From NCBI RefSeq assembly GCF_020882245.1, contig NC_083599.1, positions 75,809,745 to 75,873,744 of the forward strand: a stretch of 64,000 nt of DNA, in the 5' to 3' direction. This document shows, in pieces, positions 34,014-47,600 of the stretch. This stretch comes from Rhopalosiphum padi. Lineage: Eukaryota > Arthropoda > Insecta > Hemiptera > Aphididae. Position numbers and translations under genes: made by a program. How positions within the stretch are numbered: the stretch's first letter is position 1; every line of letters starts with the position of its first letter. Under the pieces are notes generated by a model. That model ran no database searches and was not told the DNA's origin. It saw only the letters and a program-made list of their open reading frames with translations.

Positions 34014-36867
34014 TTATTTTTTTTCCATTATTATGATGTTAACATCTTTTGCACCACGAGGCCACCGTTCAAATTGTACAGATGTATCGTTACATCTTAC
34101 ACATTTATTCTGATGTTTTATTATTGCTGTATAATGGGCTTCAGTCATAGATTGACCATGATGGCAAATGACCGAGTTTAAAGTGTAACATTTACTATCA
34201 ACTGTAAGTGTTGTGGTTGGTAATGAATTTATTTGCAAGTTTGTAATTTTTGTGTTCACATCACTCCAAAGTTGAATTTGAAAGTACAAATATTCATGAG
34301 TATTGAGTATGTTTGTAGTCTGTGTATGGTTTGAAGTAGTATTACAAGCACTACAAGTTATATTTTCTATTGTAACTTCTTTAGACATGTCATTCAACAT
34401 AGAATGCATTGTGACAGTTTTTGTATCATTTGGTACATTAAGTTGAATTATATAATTATTTGAAATATGTACTCTACTCTTTTTACACCTAGAGCATTTT
34501 AATATCGTCTGAAGTTGATGAAGCAAAGAATTGTGTAAGGGTTCATATAAAGATATGAGTGCACTAATAAATTCAGCAGCATCTTGCTGTTCTATGTTAA
34601 CGTAAGGATGACCAATCTGATTTCTTATACTAAATGCACTTAGTTGACATACTTATGATGTGTATGAGTATGCAAGTTTTTTTAGTACAGTGTCTTCTAA
34701 AGAATTAATTAAGATATTTAATATGCGAGTACAATTGAAAATTACTTGCAAAGATGCATTTGCATAACAAGAAACCGCATCCAAATTTGAAAACCCTGGG
34801 ATACTTAAGTCGCTAATAGGCTGGTGTTGGAATGTTTGAATGTCATGAACCTGAACATTTGATGCTTCTTTCCATATTATATCTTTTACATGTATATTTT
34901 TGTTATGTTTGAGTGGTATCTTATTCAAGTCAGGTCTACATTTGGCCCTTAATCTGTTATATTCCTTAATAGCTGCTATCTGCGCTTTTATGTTACTTGG
35001 GTCAAAATTAATTAAATGTAATCCTTTTCGACTATTTACTCTAGATAAAGCTACATATGTTTGACCACAAGAAAATATTGAGTTACCAACATCTACAATA
35101 CAATTTTCCAACGACATACCTTGACTTTTGTGTATAGTAATTCCATAAGCGACAGTTATGGGAAATTGTTTTCTGAATACGAATGCTCCATGAAAAAGCT
35201 CAAACTTGCCTGTAACACGTTCAAGATTATGCATTTTTTCGTTAAAGATCACTTGAATTTGTTGAGGCTTGCCATCAATTCCATTTATTATATTTTTAAC
35301 TGTTCCTATAGCACCGTTAACCAAACCATTTGATACATCAATATTTCTTTGTAACATAATTTTACTGTTTAACTTCACATTTAAATATTTTTGAAGACCA
35401 GCTGTCCGCGAACTATCATCATCAAGTTTCGACAGTTTTTTTATAGCTTTTGTTTTAGTTGATTGTTTTCAATCAACAGAATCAATTGATTCCAAACTAA
35501 TGTTATCTGAAGGTAATAAAGATAATATTCCATTATTTAAAAATGAGCAATGTTCTCTTGTAGGAAGTAGAACTAATGTAGAATCTGGTAGGTTCATTAT
35601 AGTTTCGTACAATTGTCTTATTATGTCTGAAGGTTTTTCTTTGATTTTAAAACTAATTTTTTGTTTATTTATAGCTTGAATGTCAGATCCTGTAACTGTG
35701 TTAATTCTAATTCTTTCCAGTATATTTGCATATTCAGGATCACTCTTTTGTCTCATGTTTTCGGTTAATTCATCGTAAGTAAACAATTTTTCCCACAAAT
35801 TTATAGTACCTAATTCATGTAGATACTTATCACTATTTTTTGCATTTAATGGTAGAAATGGTGATTGTTCATTTACTGGTGGTAATTGAAGAAGATATCC
35901 GAAAACTAAGATATTGATTTTCCCAAACCAACCATCATCACTGCTACCAGTATCATAAATTTCACATAGTCTTAAATGTATATAAATCAATGTCACATTA
36001 GATACCATACTTATCTCGTCAATTATAACTAAAATTACATTTTTCATTTTCTCACGAATTAATTTAAGAGAATCATTTGATAAGGGTCTGTATGGTGGAG
36101 TGTGCCCATGTTCTACCGGTAACTGCAATAAACGGTGAATAGTCATACCTTGTATATTATATACAGCTATTCCTGTTGGAGCTGTTATAGCTACATTTCG
36201 ATTTAATTGGTTTGTTACATAAGCCTTAATAGTTTTAATCAAATATGATTTCCCTGTACCCCCTACACCGGAAACAAAGTGTCGTATTGGTTTATTTTCA
36301 ATTGCTATTTCACCTTTAATAAAATCAAATACTCGTTTTTGATCAACGTTTAAAACAGGTTGACCGCCACGGGTTTTTTTTTAAGATTACTCAACACCGC
36401 CATGAGACTTTATTTGGGGTCTCACCTATATTACTGAAAATCGTGTATGAGACTCTTTTTGGGATCTCAATGATCAGTTAGAAATAAATGCTGATACTCT
36501 GAAAAGAGTCTCATTTAACATGATTTTGATTACAGAATCGGATTCTACAGTGTGACCACATTAATTTGGTCTTTGTAGCGAACGTTTATCTTTATTTTTT
36601 CATTTTAAATTTTTTTTATAACAATTAAGTTTTCTGGTCATGGTTGTACAATGTATTTGACCATGTTTGTGGTTTTATATTTCTGGTTTTTGTTTTGTAT
36701 AATATGATATTTACCGCTACTGATAATATAGAACTTGATAATACGATAAAAATTAAATTTATGATACGATAACGTTTTTTTTAAAAAATTTTTGCTTTAC
36801 TGTTTTACTTTATTTATTTTTGATGTACTGTCTTACTGTACTTAGTCACTTAGTTTTCAAATAATTT

Positions 36868-37148
36868 ACAAATTAATTCACAAGAGATAAGTGATTTAAT
36901 TAATTCTGATTTTGAGGAATATCCTGATGACTCAGATGACGATCCTACATGGGAGTTATCCCGCAATAATAATGTGACTAGTGAAAACAATAAAAGGTAG
37001 ATGCAACAAATGCTATAAAAAAATGGTAAAAGAAAAAGGAAGAACATATTCCCAAAAATACTCCAAAAAAACAAGTACAAAATGTGAGGCATGTGACCAA
37101 AAAATTTGTTTTGAGTGTTTTTTTGAAGATCACAAAGTATCAAAGTAG
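36868..37148 (+). pseudogene. piggyBac transposase remnant: acidic N-terminus joined to C-terminal zinc finger
   Basis: The first part reads ISDLINSDFEEYPDDSDDD, an acidic leader like those of piggyBac transposases. After a frame change at about 36996 the sequence reads CNKCYKKM...CEACDQKICFECFFEDH, then stop (37146-37148): the Cx2C...Cx2C...Cx2C..H zinc-binding tail of the family. The DDD catalytic core is absent, so the copy arose by internal deletion. Confidence 0.7.
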
Positions 37149-37150
37149 TT

Positions 37151-37800
37151 AATTACCTGTACACCATGCAGTATAATTAAGGTACAAGTCAATTTTTTCA
37201 GTTGTTAATTTAATATTTATAAGAAAATAAAATGTGATACTAATTATTTTACTGTGATACCTATTATGTAAAATAAGAAAATTTTACTTTTTAAATTTTT
37301 ATTATGTTATTGGTATAATAATCATACATTTTATTATTTACTATTATTATAATTACTTGTACACCATGCAGTATAATTAAGGTACAAGTCAATTTTTTCA
37401 GTTGTTAATTTAATATTTATAAGAAAATAAAATGTGATACTAATTATTTTACTGTGATACCTATTATGTAAAATAAGAAAATTTTACTTTTTAAATTTTT
37501 ATTATGTTATTGGTATAATAATCATACATTTTATTATTTACTATTATTATAATTACTTGTACACCATGCAGTATAATTAAGGTACAAGTCAATTTTTTCA
37601 GTTGTTAATTTAATATTTATAAGAAAATAAAATGTGATACTAATTATTTTACTGTGATACCTATTATGTAAAATAAGAAAATTTTACTTTTTAAATTTTT
37701 ATTTTGTTATTGGTATAATAATCATACATTTTATTATTTACTATTATTATAATTACTTGTACACCATGCAGTATAATTAAGGTACAAGTCAAATTTTTCA
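37151..37800. repeat. 200-bp tandem repeat, three full copies and a partial
   Basis: The unit starts AATTAC(C/T)TGTACACCATGCAG at 37151, 37351, 37551 and 37751, an exact 200-bp period with almost no differences between the first three copies; the fourth diverges after about 60 bp. It lies inside piggyBac-2. High identity implies a recent expansion. Confidence 0.92.
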
Positions 37801-40800
37801 GTTGTTTATTTAATATTTATATAATATTTATCAGAAAATAAAATGTGACAATATACAATTTTATTGAGATGTAAAGTTTTATAAGTAATTCTATACTATT
37901 GAGTACCTAAAAAGTTACTTTTTCTCATGTATATTACTTTATAAGAAATGAAACTGTGATAATCATGCAATTTAAATGTTATATTATAAAATATTATTAC
38001 TTTTAATTAAAATATTTGCTATGAGAAAAATAACTGAGATAAGTATGATCTTTTGAAAAATTGTTTGGTACATTTTTAACCATATAAACATCATGTTCCT
38101 AAACAAATATATTCTACAATCTCATATCCTAAATAACATACTAACTAAATTTAGTGGAATGACAGTTATTATTACAATTAATACTTTGATAACCTATTTA
38201 GTGTCTCAATATGTTAGGAACAATCATTAATTTTTTTTACGAGTTACTCATCAGCGCCACGAGACTCTATTAAGGATCTCAGCTAGAATTTATCCAAAAT
38301 AACTGTAGATAAGTTATATAAGCAATACTAAACCCATATATCAATTTTAAGCAGAATCCAATCATTTTTTTTGTTCAAATAAAATTTGAGTAAACCCATT
38401 AAATATTGAGGCGTCAGGGGGTAAGACCAGTGAGAACCCTAAAAGAGACTCATGGCGGTCAACCTGTTAAATTTTCTACTAAAGTTTCTACATTTTCTTC
38501 ATTATTTTGTAGCTCTTCCATAGCTTCTTCTAATTCATTAATTTGTAACTCATCGTTTGTTTCGTTTGTAGTATGTGAATTTTGGTTATTTTGCAATTCT
38601 TCAATAATCTTATTAATATCATCTTTAGATGTGATAAGATATTGAAGGTGCTTATGATAATCTATTGCTGATTCTACTGTATTTTTACATAACATAAATG
38701 CCTCAAAATATGTGTTGCTTACACCAAGTAATTCGCTTTCTTCTCTCCATGGTTTAAATAACATCAATAAAGAATGAAAGTACTTTTCTGGTTCTAATTT
38801 CCAGTTATAAATAGGATGTTTAATTAAATGTGACCGTGGTCGTTTTTTAATAAACCCATAACCGGGATACTCATAACATTCAAGTTCTGTCAAATGTGGT
38901 TTTTTTTTCACAATGTCGTATTTACTAGCAAAATTAAACAGATTAGTATTTTCCATTTCAGTGGGTCTATTAGGGTAATGAATATCAATCATCGAAGGAT
39001 AGTATAAATCAGTTGACTGGTTATCCAAATTTTCTATTTCTGTTTTTGATTTTAGTCTTCTGTTTCTTATTATTTTTACATCCAGCCATTTGATCGTTGT
39101 ATTTTTATCAGTTCCATACAAAGGTATACCTAGCAACGTGTCACTTGCTTCTAGAACTCCACATTCTCTGTTACTGAGTGAGCGTAAGGCTACATTCCAT
39201 AATTTAGTATTTAAAGACTTAGTACTGTTTATAACATCAAACGTTTGTGAAACATTAGATTTTTCAGGTTTAGTCTGATATTTTGTTATGTAAGAACTAA
39301 GGGCACATGACTTTTCACCAATGAATTGAATGTCCATATTTCCTTCCCACGCTAATAGAATAGCAGGATTATAATCATTTATATTTGCTTCTTCTTCTGA
39401 TCGTGGTATATCATAAAGTCTACTTTTCGATTTTAGATTTCTTCGTCCAGCAATAGATGTAGCAACATCACGGATTGTAAACTGATTTGTAATAGACCTA
39501 GGAAATCCAAATCTACAACATTGAACTATACCTTTGGATGTATTTTTCTTGCGCATGCAATAACTGTTATGCTTGTGTGTTTGATATGAATCTACACGTT
39601 TTGAAAGTGTTGGAAATAAATTTTTATCAGGTTTTGCACACGTTATTTTTTTTGCAATAAAATCAGCTACTTCGTCATTTGTTGAAACTCCCAACACTGG
39701 AGCTCCTTCTATCCAAATAAGTGTATGGAAATGTTGTAGTCCTCTGGTTTGATATTCTCGCCGCCATACGTAATGTGTGATTACGCCCAATGGTGCATCA
39801 TCAGATGTAAGAAAATCTAGTATACCTTTAAATTCATTATTAATGAAACGTGATGTGGAAATGGGATCAAGTGCTATGAGTGCTGATAGTGATTTGCCGT
39901 CTGCAGTTGTATTATTTACTTGCCTTAAGAACGATTCTAGCCTATCCCAATTGTACTCGGCAGGACTTAATGTTAAAAAAAATGTCACTGGTCCATACCA
40001 AGTTATCATAGTTTCTATATCTGACCGTGGACCTAACCAGTATTGACTTGTGTTTCTCAATCTAGCGAATATAGTGGTTAAATTGCCTTCCAACTGTTCA
40101 TTTTTAAGTAACTCTAAACATTCTAAAGAAGTTAATTTTTCTGAAGATTTCTTGGTATTTAGTATGTGATAAATACCAGCCTTTAACGCTCTAATATTAG
40201 AGTCATGTAACAAGAAAAATAAGTATTGTATGTTAGTTCTAAAAATAGAATCCATTGACAACAATCGGGATTTGATAAATTCAGAAGGCATAAGTGAAAC
40301 CAATCGGTCAGAATATTGACCATCATTTCCAAAAGGAAACAATACAGGAAAACACTTTAAATCTAATTGTAAATCTCGTTGGTCAATTGACTGTGCATCT
40401 ACTTTTAGCATTTGATAAAGATCAGTAGCTTTAGCATTCTTACGAGGTTCATTAAGTGTATGTATAGTGTATTGTTCGTAGTACTCATCACTCGGGTCTG
40501 CTTGAGTTAGCATAGCTTGTATCTCACTAATGTCCCTTTGTTTGCCAGTATTTTCAATTAGCACAGGATTTTCATTTTCTCGTGTCCGAGCATATTTATG
40601 TAGGCCCTCAGCGTTAATATTAATATTATTGTCATTATCAGTGGTATTTAATATTTCATCTTCATCAGTAGTTAAATCTGATAATAAATATTCAGTTTTC
40701 ATAGTCAATATATCATTTTCAAAATTGTTATAGTGTGGAATAAATATATCTTTGTACAAAATATTATTACCCTTTAACCATAACAACGCATTATACACTT

Positions 40801-42358
40801 GTTGAATGTTAACTAAGCTTTGCCATATTTTTTTGTTTTTCGTTGGAATGCTACGAACAAGAATATATAATTCATGTTCAATTATAGCTTGGTTAGGAAT
40901 TGGTAATTTTTTTAACGTTTCCTCTAATGGCAGAGGTAAATGGAATGCTCTTCCTATCACTTTTTGATTCATAACATTTTTAGGTTGTTTACGACCGGCC
41001 ACAGAACTCATTTTAACAACAACTTGAAATGTTTTGGCTCGCTGTATAAGTATTCTTTCAAAATCGTTTAAGCATAAAAGTACCTGAGGTGTAACTGGAG
41101 AATATAAACTATTAAGTATGCAAGAAGGAGGTAATGCATTTGAACGAAATATTTTAATACAATACAAACAAATAAAATCACTGGGTAAATTGTTAGTTTC
41201 AACGAATTCACTGAGTTTTTCCCAGTGTTCATTACTAATAGGATTTCTAATGTTATTAATATTTGTAACATTATTTTTATAACACAATTTATGACATGAT
41301 AAACATATATTTATTGGTATATCCATAACTCTTTTATTAAATCGATTGAATGAATGTGAATAAGTTGTAATGATATCATCCTCATTGGAAAAATTAAATG
41401 AACCTAAATCAAAGCTTTTCCCTGGCTTCTTTGATAATTGTTCCATTTCAAGTAACATATTTATATTAATATTACGAATAGCCCAATCAATTTGATTAAT
41501 TTTCATTTGAACCCTCCGAATTTTATATAAACATGAAACTAATTCCTGAATATTTGGAAAATGGTGAGTAAGATTTGTTAAAAATAATAAAATGGAAGAA
41601 CAGTGGTTCTCAACGTAACAAGCCGAAGTATGGCCTAACTTAAAGATATTTCTAGATTCGCTGTTACACAAATCGATGTTTTTAATTTTGTCTGGAAAGT
41701 TATTTAATTCTGAACTTAATAAGTATTTTATTATTTTCAATACCCTTGGAATAGAATATTTACAATTAATGTTACATAAAATATCATTACAGTACCATGC
41801 TACATCTGGCGTATTAATATTAATAGGCTGAAATAAATTCATAATTTTACCTTCGTCATTAACTTCTAATGTTTTATTAAACGTGAAAGGTAATATGGTA
41901 TTACAATAGAAAGGTTCGGTGTATTTAGAGTGGCGAGATTCACCTAAAATAAATCTTAGCAATGGGTAATCTAATTTATCATCATTTGGTAGTACCACAG
42001 AATGATTAATTTTCTTATTAATAATTTTTTTAAGATGTTTAAATGTATTTCTGTACAAAAGTACATTTTGTTTCCTATACTTCAGCACCCATTTTAATAC
42101 TCTATCTGCAGTACACCTACCTTTAACCAGAGGCATTTTTAATTTACCAATTAATCTATTAGTAAATTTTTCAATATTTAAATAAAATGGAAATAACTGT
42201 TTCGATTTTGGCTTTCTTTTTAGTGGTACTTCCTGTACCGTGTTAATACTGCACTGTAAAGATGACTCCTGATAACTTTCAACCACGTTTTTACATTGAG
42301 TAGACTCCTGATATTTTTTTTTCCGCATAGCTCGCGCCTTTTGGAGTTTAGTTACCAT

Positions 42359-42954
42359 TTTTAATGACTTTTTATTATTTAATAATAAAATGCTCAAACT
42401 ATACAACAATGATATATATATACTAATACAATACATATACAAAATTTAATGGACAATGATAGACAATCGATACGGTTAGGTTAGGTGATACCACGCGGAT
42501 TGAATAACAATATTGCCGACAAGAAACAATAACGCAGACAACAAGCTCATACACAGGACGCGAGACGAAAGAACGAAATTACGAAAACAGAATGCACTAT
42601 GCACCGATACCGATAAGCGATAGTGAACTATGTCCGCGTGTTAGTGTATTGTATGTGTCTAGCGGTGGTGGGAAGCAATAGTAGTGGGAGACACATCGCC
42701 GTCGCAAGAATCCCCTCACCCGTCTCCGTCCACATGACGCGTTAATACGGCAGCCGGCGGTGAAAGTAATGATCACTTAAATATCCACAGTTTTTTGATC
42801 ATAACTAAAATATTATTCAACCGATTCTATTGAAATTATAAAAGCACGTAGCCTATGAGTTTCTCGATCGATTGATACCAAATTCTAATGATTTGGTCCA
42901 TTTATTAGACCTACAGCCTTTAATAAAGAATACCAAAATATTAACACGTATTAA
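42359..42954. other. Region upstream of the Helitron Rep start
   Basis: No coding sequence. A GC-richer stretch (42460-42770) with GGTTAGGTTAGG (42474-42485) precedes AT-rich DNA with TTTTTTGATCATAACTAAAATATTATTCAACCGATT (split for length; 42791-42827). The 5' terminus of the Helitron is expected here but not identified. Confidence 0.4.
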
Positions 42955-43024
42955 ATGGAAATGTTTAAGTTTCTGTATATATACACGGTCGAGTGCTTTG
43001 CCTTTTTTTTTTTTTACTTAGCTC

Positions 43025-43042
43025 GCGACACTACCGTGTCGC
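43025..43042. other. Perfect 7-bp hairpin (GCGACAC-TACC-GTGTCGC)
   Basis: A stem of seven base pairs with a four-base loop just after a T-rich tract and TTAG. It could be an element terminus signal or simply coding sequence at the start of the polymerase piece; function unknown. Confidence 0.4.
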
Positions 43043-44609
43043 TGGATACTGATATTAGTATTTTCGACCGTTACACTAGTATTATTCAGATTAATAACGA
43101 TGATAATTTATGTTGTCCAAGAGCTATTGTTGTTGCATTATCTACTCAAACAAATAATATTTTAGGACATGAATTAGATTCCAATAATATTAAACAATTG
43201 AAGATGGGTAGAAAAATTCAAAAAGATTTAGCTTTAGAATTATGTAATATGTTAACAGAATATAACGAAGAAGGTTTTACATTGAATGATATTAAGAATG
43301 CGGAACTTGCACTAGATATACAAGTAAATGTTATTTGTGCTGATAATTTAAATACTTTAATTTATAAGGGTGAGGATAAAGAAACTAAAATTTATTTGTA
43401 TAAAAATGGTAATCATTTTGATGTTATTAAATCAGCCAAAGGTTTCTACGGTTCGTCTTATTATTGTGAAAAGTGTGATAAACCATATCAAAATAAAGAT
43501 AAACATAAATGTAGAAAAGAAATAAATGTAAATGTACGTAAATTGTGTACATATTTTGGTGAGAGATTTGAACATTTAAGTAGTACAAAAAGTAAAATAT
43601 ATTGTGAAAAATGTAATAGATATTGTTATAATCAAAAATGTTTAGATAATCATAAATATGTATGTGATTATGTATATAAATGTATTGATTGTAATAGAAT
43701 ATTGTGTAGAGATAAAAATCTTAAATGTGGGTAAAGTAAATGTAGAAATTGTCTTGAAGAAGTGAAAATAAATGAACACCAATGTTATATGAAACGTAGA
43801 AAACAAAAAGGAGGTAAATGTTTAATGGAATGTACAAATTGTGGTGGTACAAATAAAAAATTTAAATACTGTACTTATACAGAAAAATATTTGTTTTTTG
43901 ACTATGAAGCTCAACAAGAAACAGGAACTCATATCGCAAATAAAATAATTGCTCATGATTTTGAAGGAAATATTAAAATACTTGGTTGATAACACTCTAA
44001 AACCATTTACGATTTATAATGGTACTAAACTAATGTTATTAGAAATTAAATATTTAAATATAAGAATAATAGATAGTTCTAATTTTAGACAAGGTCCGCT
44101 CAGTAGTTTTCCCAAAACGTTTGGTCTCAAAGAACTTAAAAAAGGTTACTTTCCGCATTTCTTTAATACAGTAGAATATATTGGTATATTACCTGATAAA
44201 AAACATTATGGTTTCGAAACAATGAAAACATAAAATAAACTAGAATTTGAAAAATAGCATAATGAAAAAATTAATGAAAATTATATATTTTATTTTAAAG
44301 AAGAATTAGAGGCTTTCTGTAATTCAGATTTAGATATCTTACGAAGAGGGTGTTTAGAATTAAGAAAATAATTTTTGGATATAGCTAATATTGATCCTTT
44401 TTGCTATACAACTATAGCTGGGGTTTGTATGAGTATTTACAGATTAAATTATTTGTGTGAAGATAGTAAAGCTGTTTTAGATAAAGAAAAAAAAGAAAAC
44501 TATTCAAAACAATCGATAACGTGGTTACAACATTTTAATGATAAAAATATCTCACACGCATTAAATGGTAGCGAAATAATAATAGCAGGAGCTAAAGTAG
44601 ATGCATTTG

Positions 44610-47600
44610 CATAGGCGTAGGGTGATCAAATATATCGGGGGGGCTGCAAAAATAATAATACTTAATAAGAAAAAAAAAACACTAAATTAAATGAAAATAA
44701 GACATTTATTTGTTTTCAACTATAATTCCAAGCGTCTATTAGTTTTTGAATAGATATTTAATATATCATTAGAATCAATATTATTTGAAATATCTCTTTC
44801 AATATTTAGTATTGCCAGTGAGGAAAAACGGTCTTGAGTCATAGTTGACCGTATATATGTGTTGATACGTCTCATTGTCGAAAATGACCTCTCACATGAT
44901 GCTGGAGAAATTGGTAAGGTCAGAGCTAAATTTAAAAGTTTATATACATTAGGAAAAGTTGAAATAGTTATATTTTTTTTGAATAAATTTATTTGATTTT
45001 TTTGTTCAGGTCCCGGTTCAGGTTTATTATTATAGTTTTGAATACAGTTTTTGGCAACCATCATTTCAGCTTGAAGTGAATTCAAATCAACTTTCAGTAA
45101 ATCCTATATTAATTAGAACACATTATTAATACAACTTTAAGTAATAAGACAGTTAGTTAGTACTTTCATGCTTCAGTTATGGGTTACATTAGTTTTATAA
45201 GTTTTCACTTAAGTTGATTTATTTATTTACATTTAACATACCTTATATTGTTGAATAAAAAATGAACTTTTTTCATAGTCCAGATTGAAAAAGTGATCAA
45301 TAGAAATTGCCAAATTCAAACTCTCCGCAGAAAATCTTGTCTTCAGATTATTTACAACCTCGTCTATTATTGGATAGTAAGCATGTACTTTCCAGTAATC
45401 AATTAAATTAGTTTCATTATTAGAGTCCTCGTGTTCAGCTGCAGTTGTTGTAGTTACAACAAAATTTTTCAGAAATTCAGGCTCTGTTCTTTTCCGTTTA
45501 GATACTATTAATAATGAAAATATGATATATGTTATAATCAATTAATAACCTTACTAAAATTAAACTATTTATTACTTTTATTGGGGACTTCTAATTCTAT
45601 ATTATGTTGTTGAGCAAATGTTACTATAGTTTCCCAAATTGTCATATATATTTTACTCTGATTTCGACTATCTTCAAAAGTTTTTATGACTGCATTTATT
45701 AAACTGGCTGCTTGACCAAGGGTCCCACTGTCGTTTTGTAATTGTTTGCTAAGGATATTGATTATATTTAAAACATAGCTAATAAAATGAAGGTGTATAA
45801 TAAATGATCCTTTTTGCACACATGAAAGAATACCTAAAAAATATAATAAATAATTGTTGTTTTATTTTTAACTAGTTTTTCATATTATATTGCTATATCT
45901 TAAATAACTTTTTACAAACCAATCGCTCTTGAGACATCTCTGTCGTTATTATCTTCAACTTCTTTATTTAAAATATTTATAATTGATTTAAAGTTGTCTA
46001 TAACTGCCTTGCAGTTTTTATGGCGACAAACCCACCTAGTATCACTGATTTGTGAAAAAGTACATATTTTTATATTTAGAAGTTTTTGCATATCATGCAA
46101 CTTTTTGTTCTTAGATGGCATTGAGAAATGCACATATATGGCCTCCAACATATTAAAAACCTGCTTTGAATACTTTAAAAAATACACATATTTTTATAAA
46201 TTAACTGTTGATTTATTATAAAGATAATAGGTAAGTTCAAAGTTGGAACTTACTTTAACATTCTTACACATATCAACTACAATCAAATTTAGTTTATGAG
46301 CCATACAATGAATGTAAGTTGCATATGGATAGTGTATTTTCATTTTAGTTTGAACGCCTCCTTGTCTGCCTGACATAACATTGGCTCCATCATAGGACTG
46401 CCCGACAATAGGAACTTGGTCTAACTTACATAATTTAAAAAAATTGAGAATTGCATTTAATAGGGTATCGGCATCTTGTTTTTCAGATACATTTAAGAAG
46501 CCAATAAACCGTTCATATACTTCAAAATGTTTGGTATATCGAATACACACTGACATTTGTTCTTGTTTGTGGCATCTAAAATATTATATTAAGTTATTTG
46601 AATAATTCAAATTGAATTACATTAATTTGAAAAGATAAAACTTCAGAAAATATACCTTGCTTCATCACACATAATAGAGTAAAAATCTGCACTTTTAACT
46701 TCGTTGATGATGTAGTCAAGAACATAATTTGAACAAATTTCAATAATAGTGTTTTGAGTTGTAGCACTTGTATAGTTTATAAATTTCTCATATTGGTTTT
46801 GGAAATCAGAGTTATGTTTAAAATATAATTTACAAGCTTCTTTAAAATTACCTAATAAAAAAATATAAATAAAATAAATAACAATGATTGAACGTTAATA
46901 TGGGACAGAGTATTCATATTATTTAAAAATAAATCCAATCTAGTCCTATAATATATAACATTTAATTATACCTTGGTTTAGTGAGTTTTTGTCTTCTAGG
47001 TGACCCCTATATGCTATACCTTGGCGACTCAAATACAAAATTATATCTATTATGCACTTAATATAATTCCGGTTCTTAACTATATCTTCACGATTAGCAA
47101 TTGTCAATAAAGTGTGAACAGAACCTGTAATTTTAGACTTTTTATGGGCCGACCACTTAGCCATACAAGTCAAATGATAAGGAGAACTACTATGAACTTC
47201 CAATTTTGATTTACAATTTTTTCCTTTTCCCTTTGAACCACTTACCTGTGATCGTAAGATAATTTTGTTAATAATACTAGTTTATATTTTAACATTAACA
47301 AAATAAAGGTAAAATATGTATTTATGTATAGTTATTAAACAAATTTTAAGTAATAATGGACTAAATAAATACATTTTATAAATACAAGCATTAAGCACTT
47401 ACTTTTTTCCAATTATTAAATCCTTTGGTTATAAATATAACTTCTGATGTACCAGTACCAAAATTACGGCATACAAAGCAAAATATACTATCTTTTAGAA
47501 TGCTGTATTCAAGCCACTCAAACTGATTATATAATGTTGAAGAAAAAGCACGATTTTGAGACCCAAAGCTAGTTTTAGGATATGCCTAGATAAATTATAT

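Larger units (their letters stand above)
36354..38466 (+). mobile_element. piggyBac-type element (piggyBac-2), internal deletion derivative
   Basis: Bounded by TTAA at 36350-36353 and 38467-38470. The ends are inverted repeats: CAGGTTGACCGCCA (36356-36369, preceded by two extra A) and TGGCGGTCAACCTG (38453-38466). GAGACTC/GGTCTCA-type motifs recur near both ends (36405-36460, 38268-38290, 38440-38450). Inside are an acidic N-terminal coding scrap fused to a piggyBac C-terminal zinc finger (36868-37148) and a 200-bp tandem array. Excision would leave one TTAA and re-join the Helitron frame exactly. Confidence 0.85.
34014..42358 (-). pseudogene. Helitron Rep/helicase protein with C-terminal ubiquitin-specific-protease domain
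   Basis: One very long minus-strand gene. ATG at 42358 (MVTKLQKARAMRKKK) opens a Rep part (to 38471) with cysteine clusters, a Helitron-like N domain, the HUH motif QHFHTLIW near 39730 and the paired tyrosines YITKYQTK near 39280. A piggyBac insertion (36354-38466) splits the gene; removing it with one TTAA restores the frame. Then the PIF1-type helicase follows with GVGGTGKS (Walker A, about 36250-36275), VIIDEISM (Walker B) and GITIHKSQGMSL and YVALSRV. Next comes a USP/C19-like region: NLDAVSCYANASLQ (Cys box), QQDAAEFI, two CxxC pairs, EAHYTAII (His box) and the stop at 34014. Two premature in-frame stops: TGA 35469-35471, TAA 34653-34655. About 2,070 codons in total. Confidence 0.88.

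Noticed and set aside
36354..38466. Insertion in the Helitron as a MULE or other 3-9-bp-TSD element
   Set aside because: Several TSD alignments around the palindromic GGTTGACC were tried; only the TTAA model restores the Helitron frame and agrees with the piggyBac zinc finger inside.
42359..42442. Upstream start of the Helitron Rep frame (MYMYCISIYIS...)
   Set aside because: The 28 residues before the Met at 42358 are hydrophobic AT-driven sequence without family likeness; the Met at 42358 starts a basic, Rep-like N-terminus.
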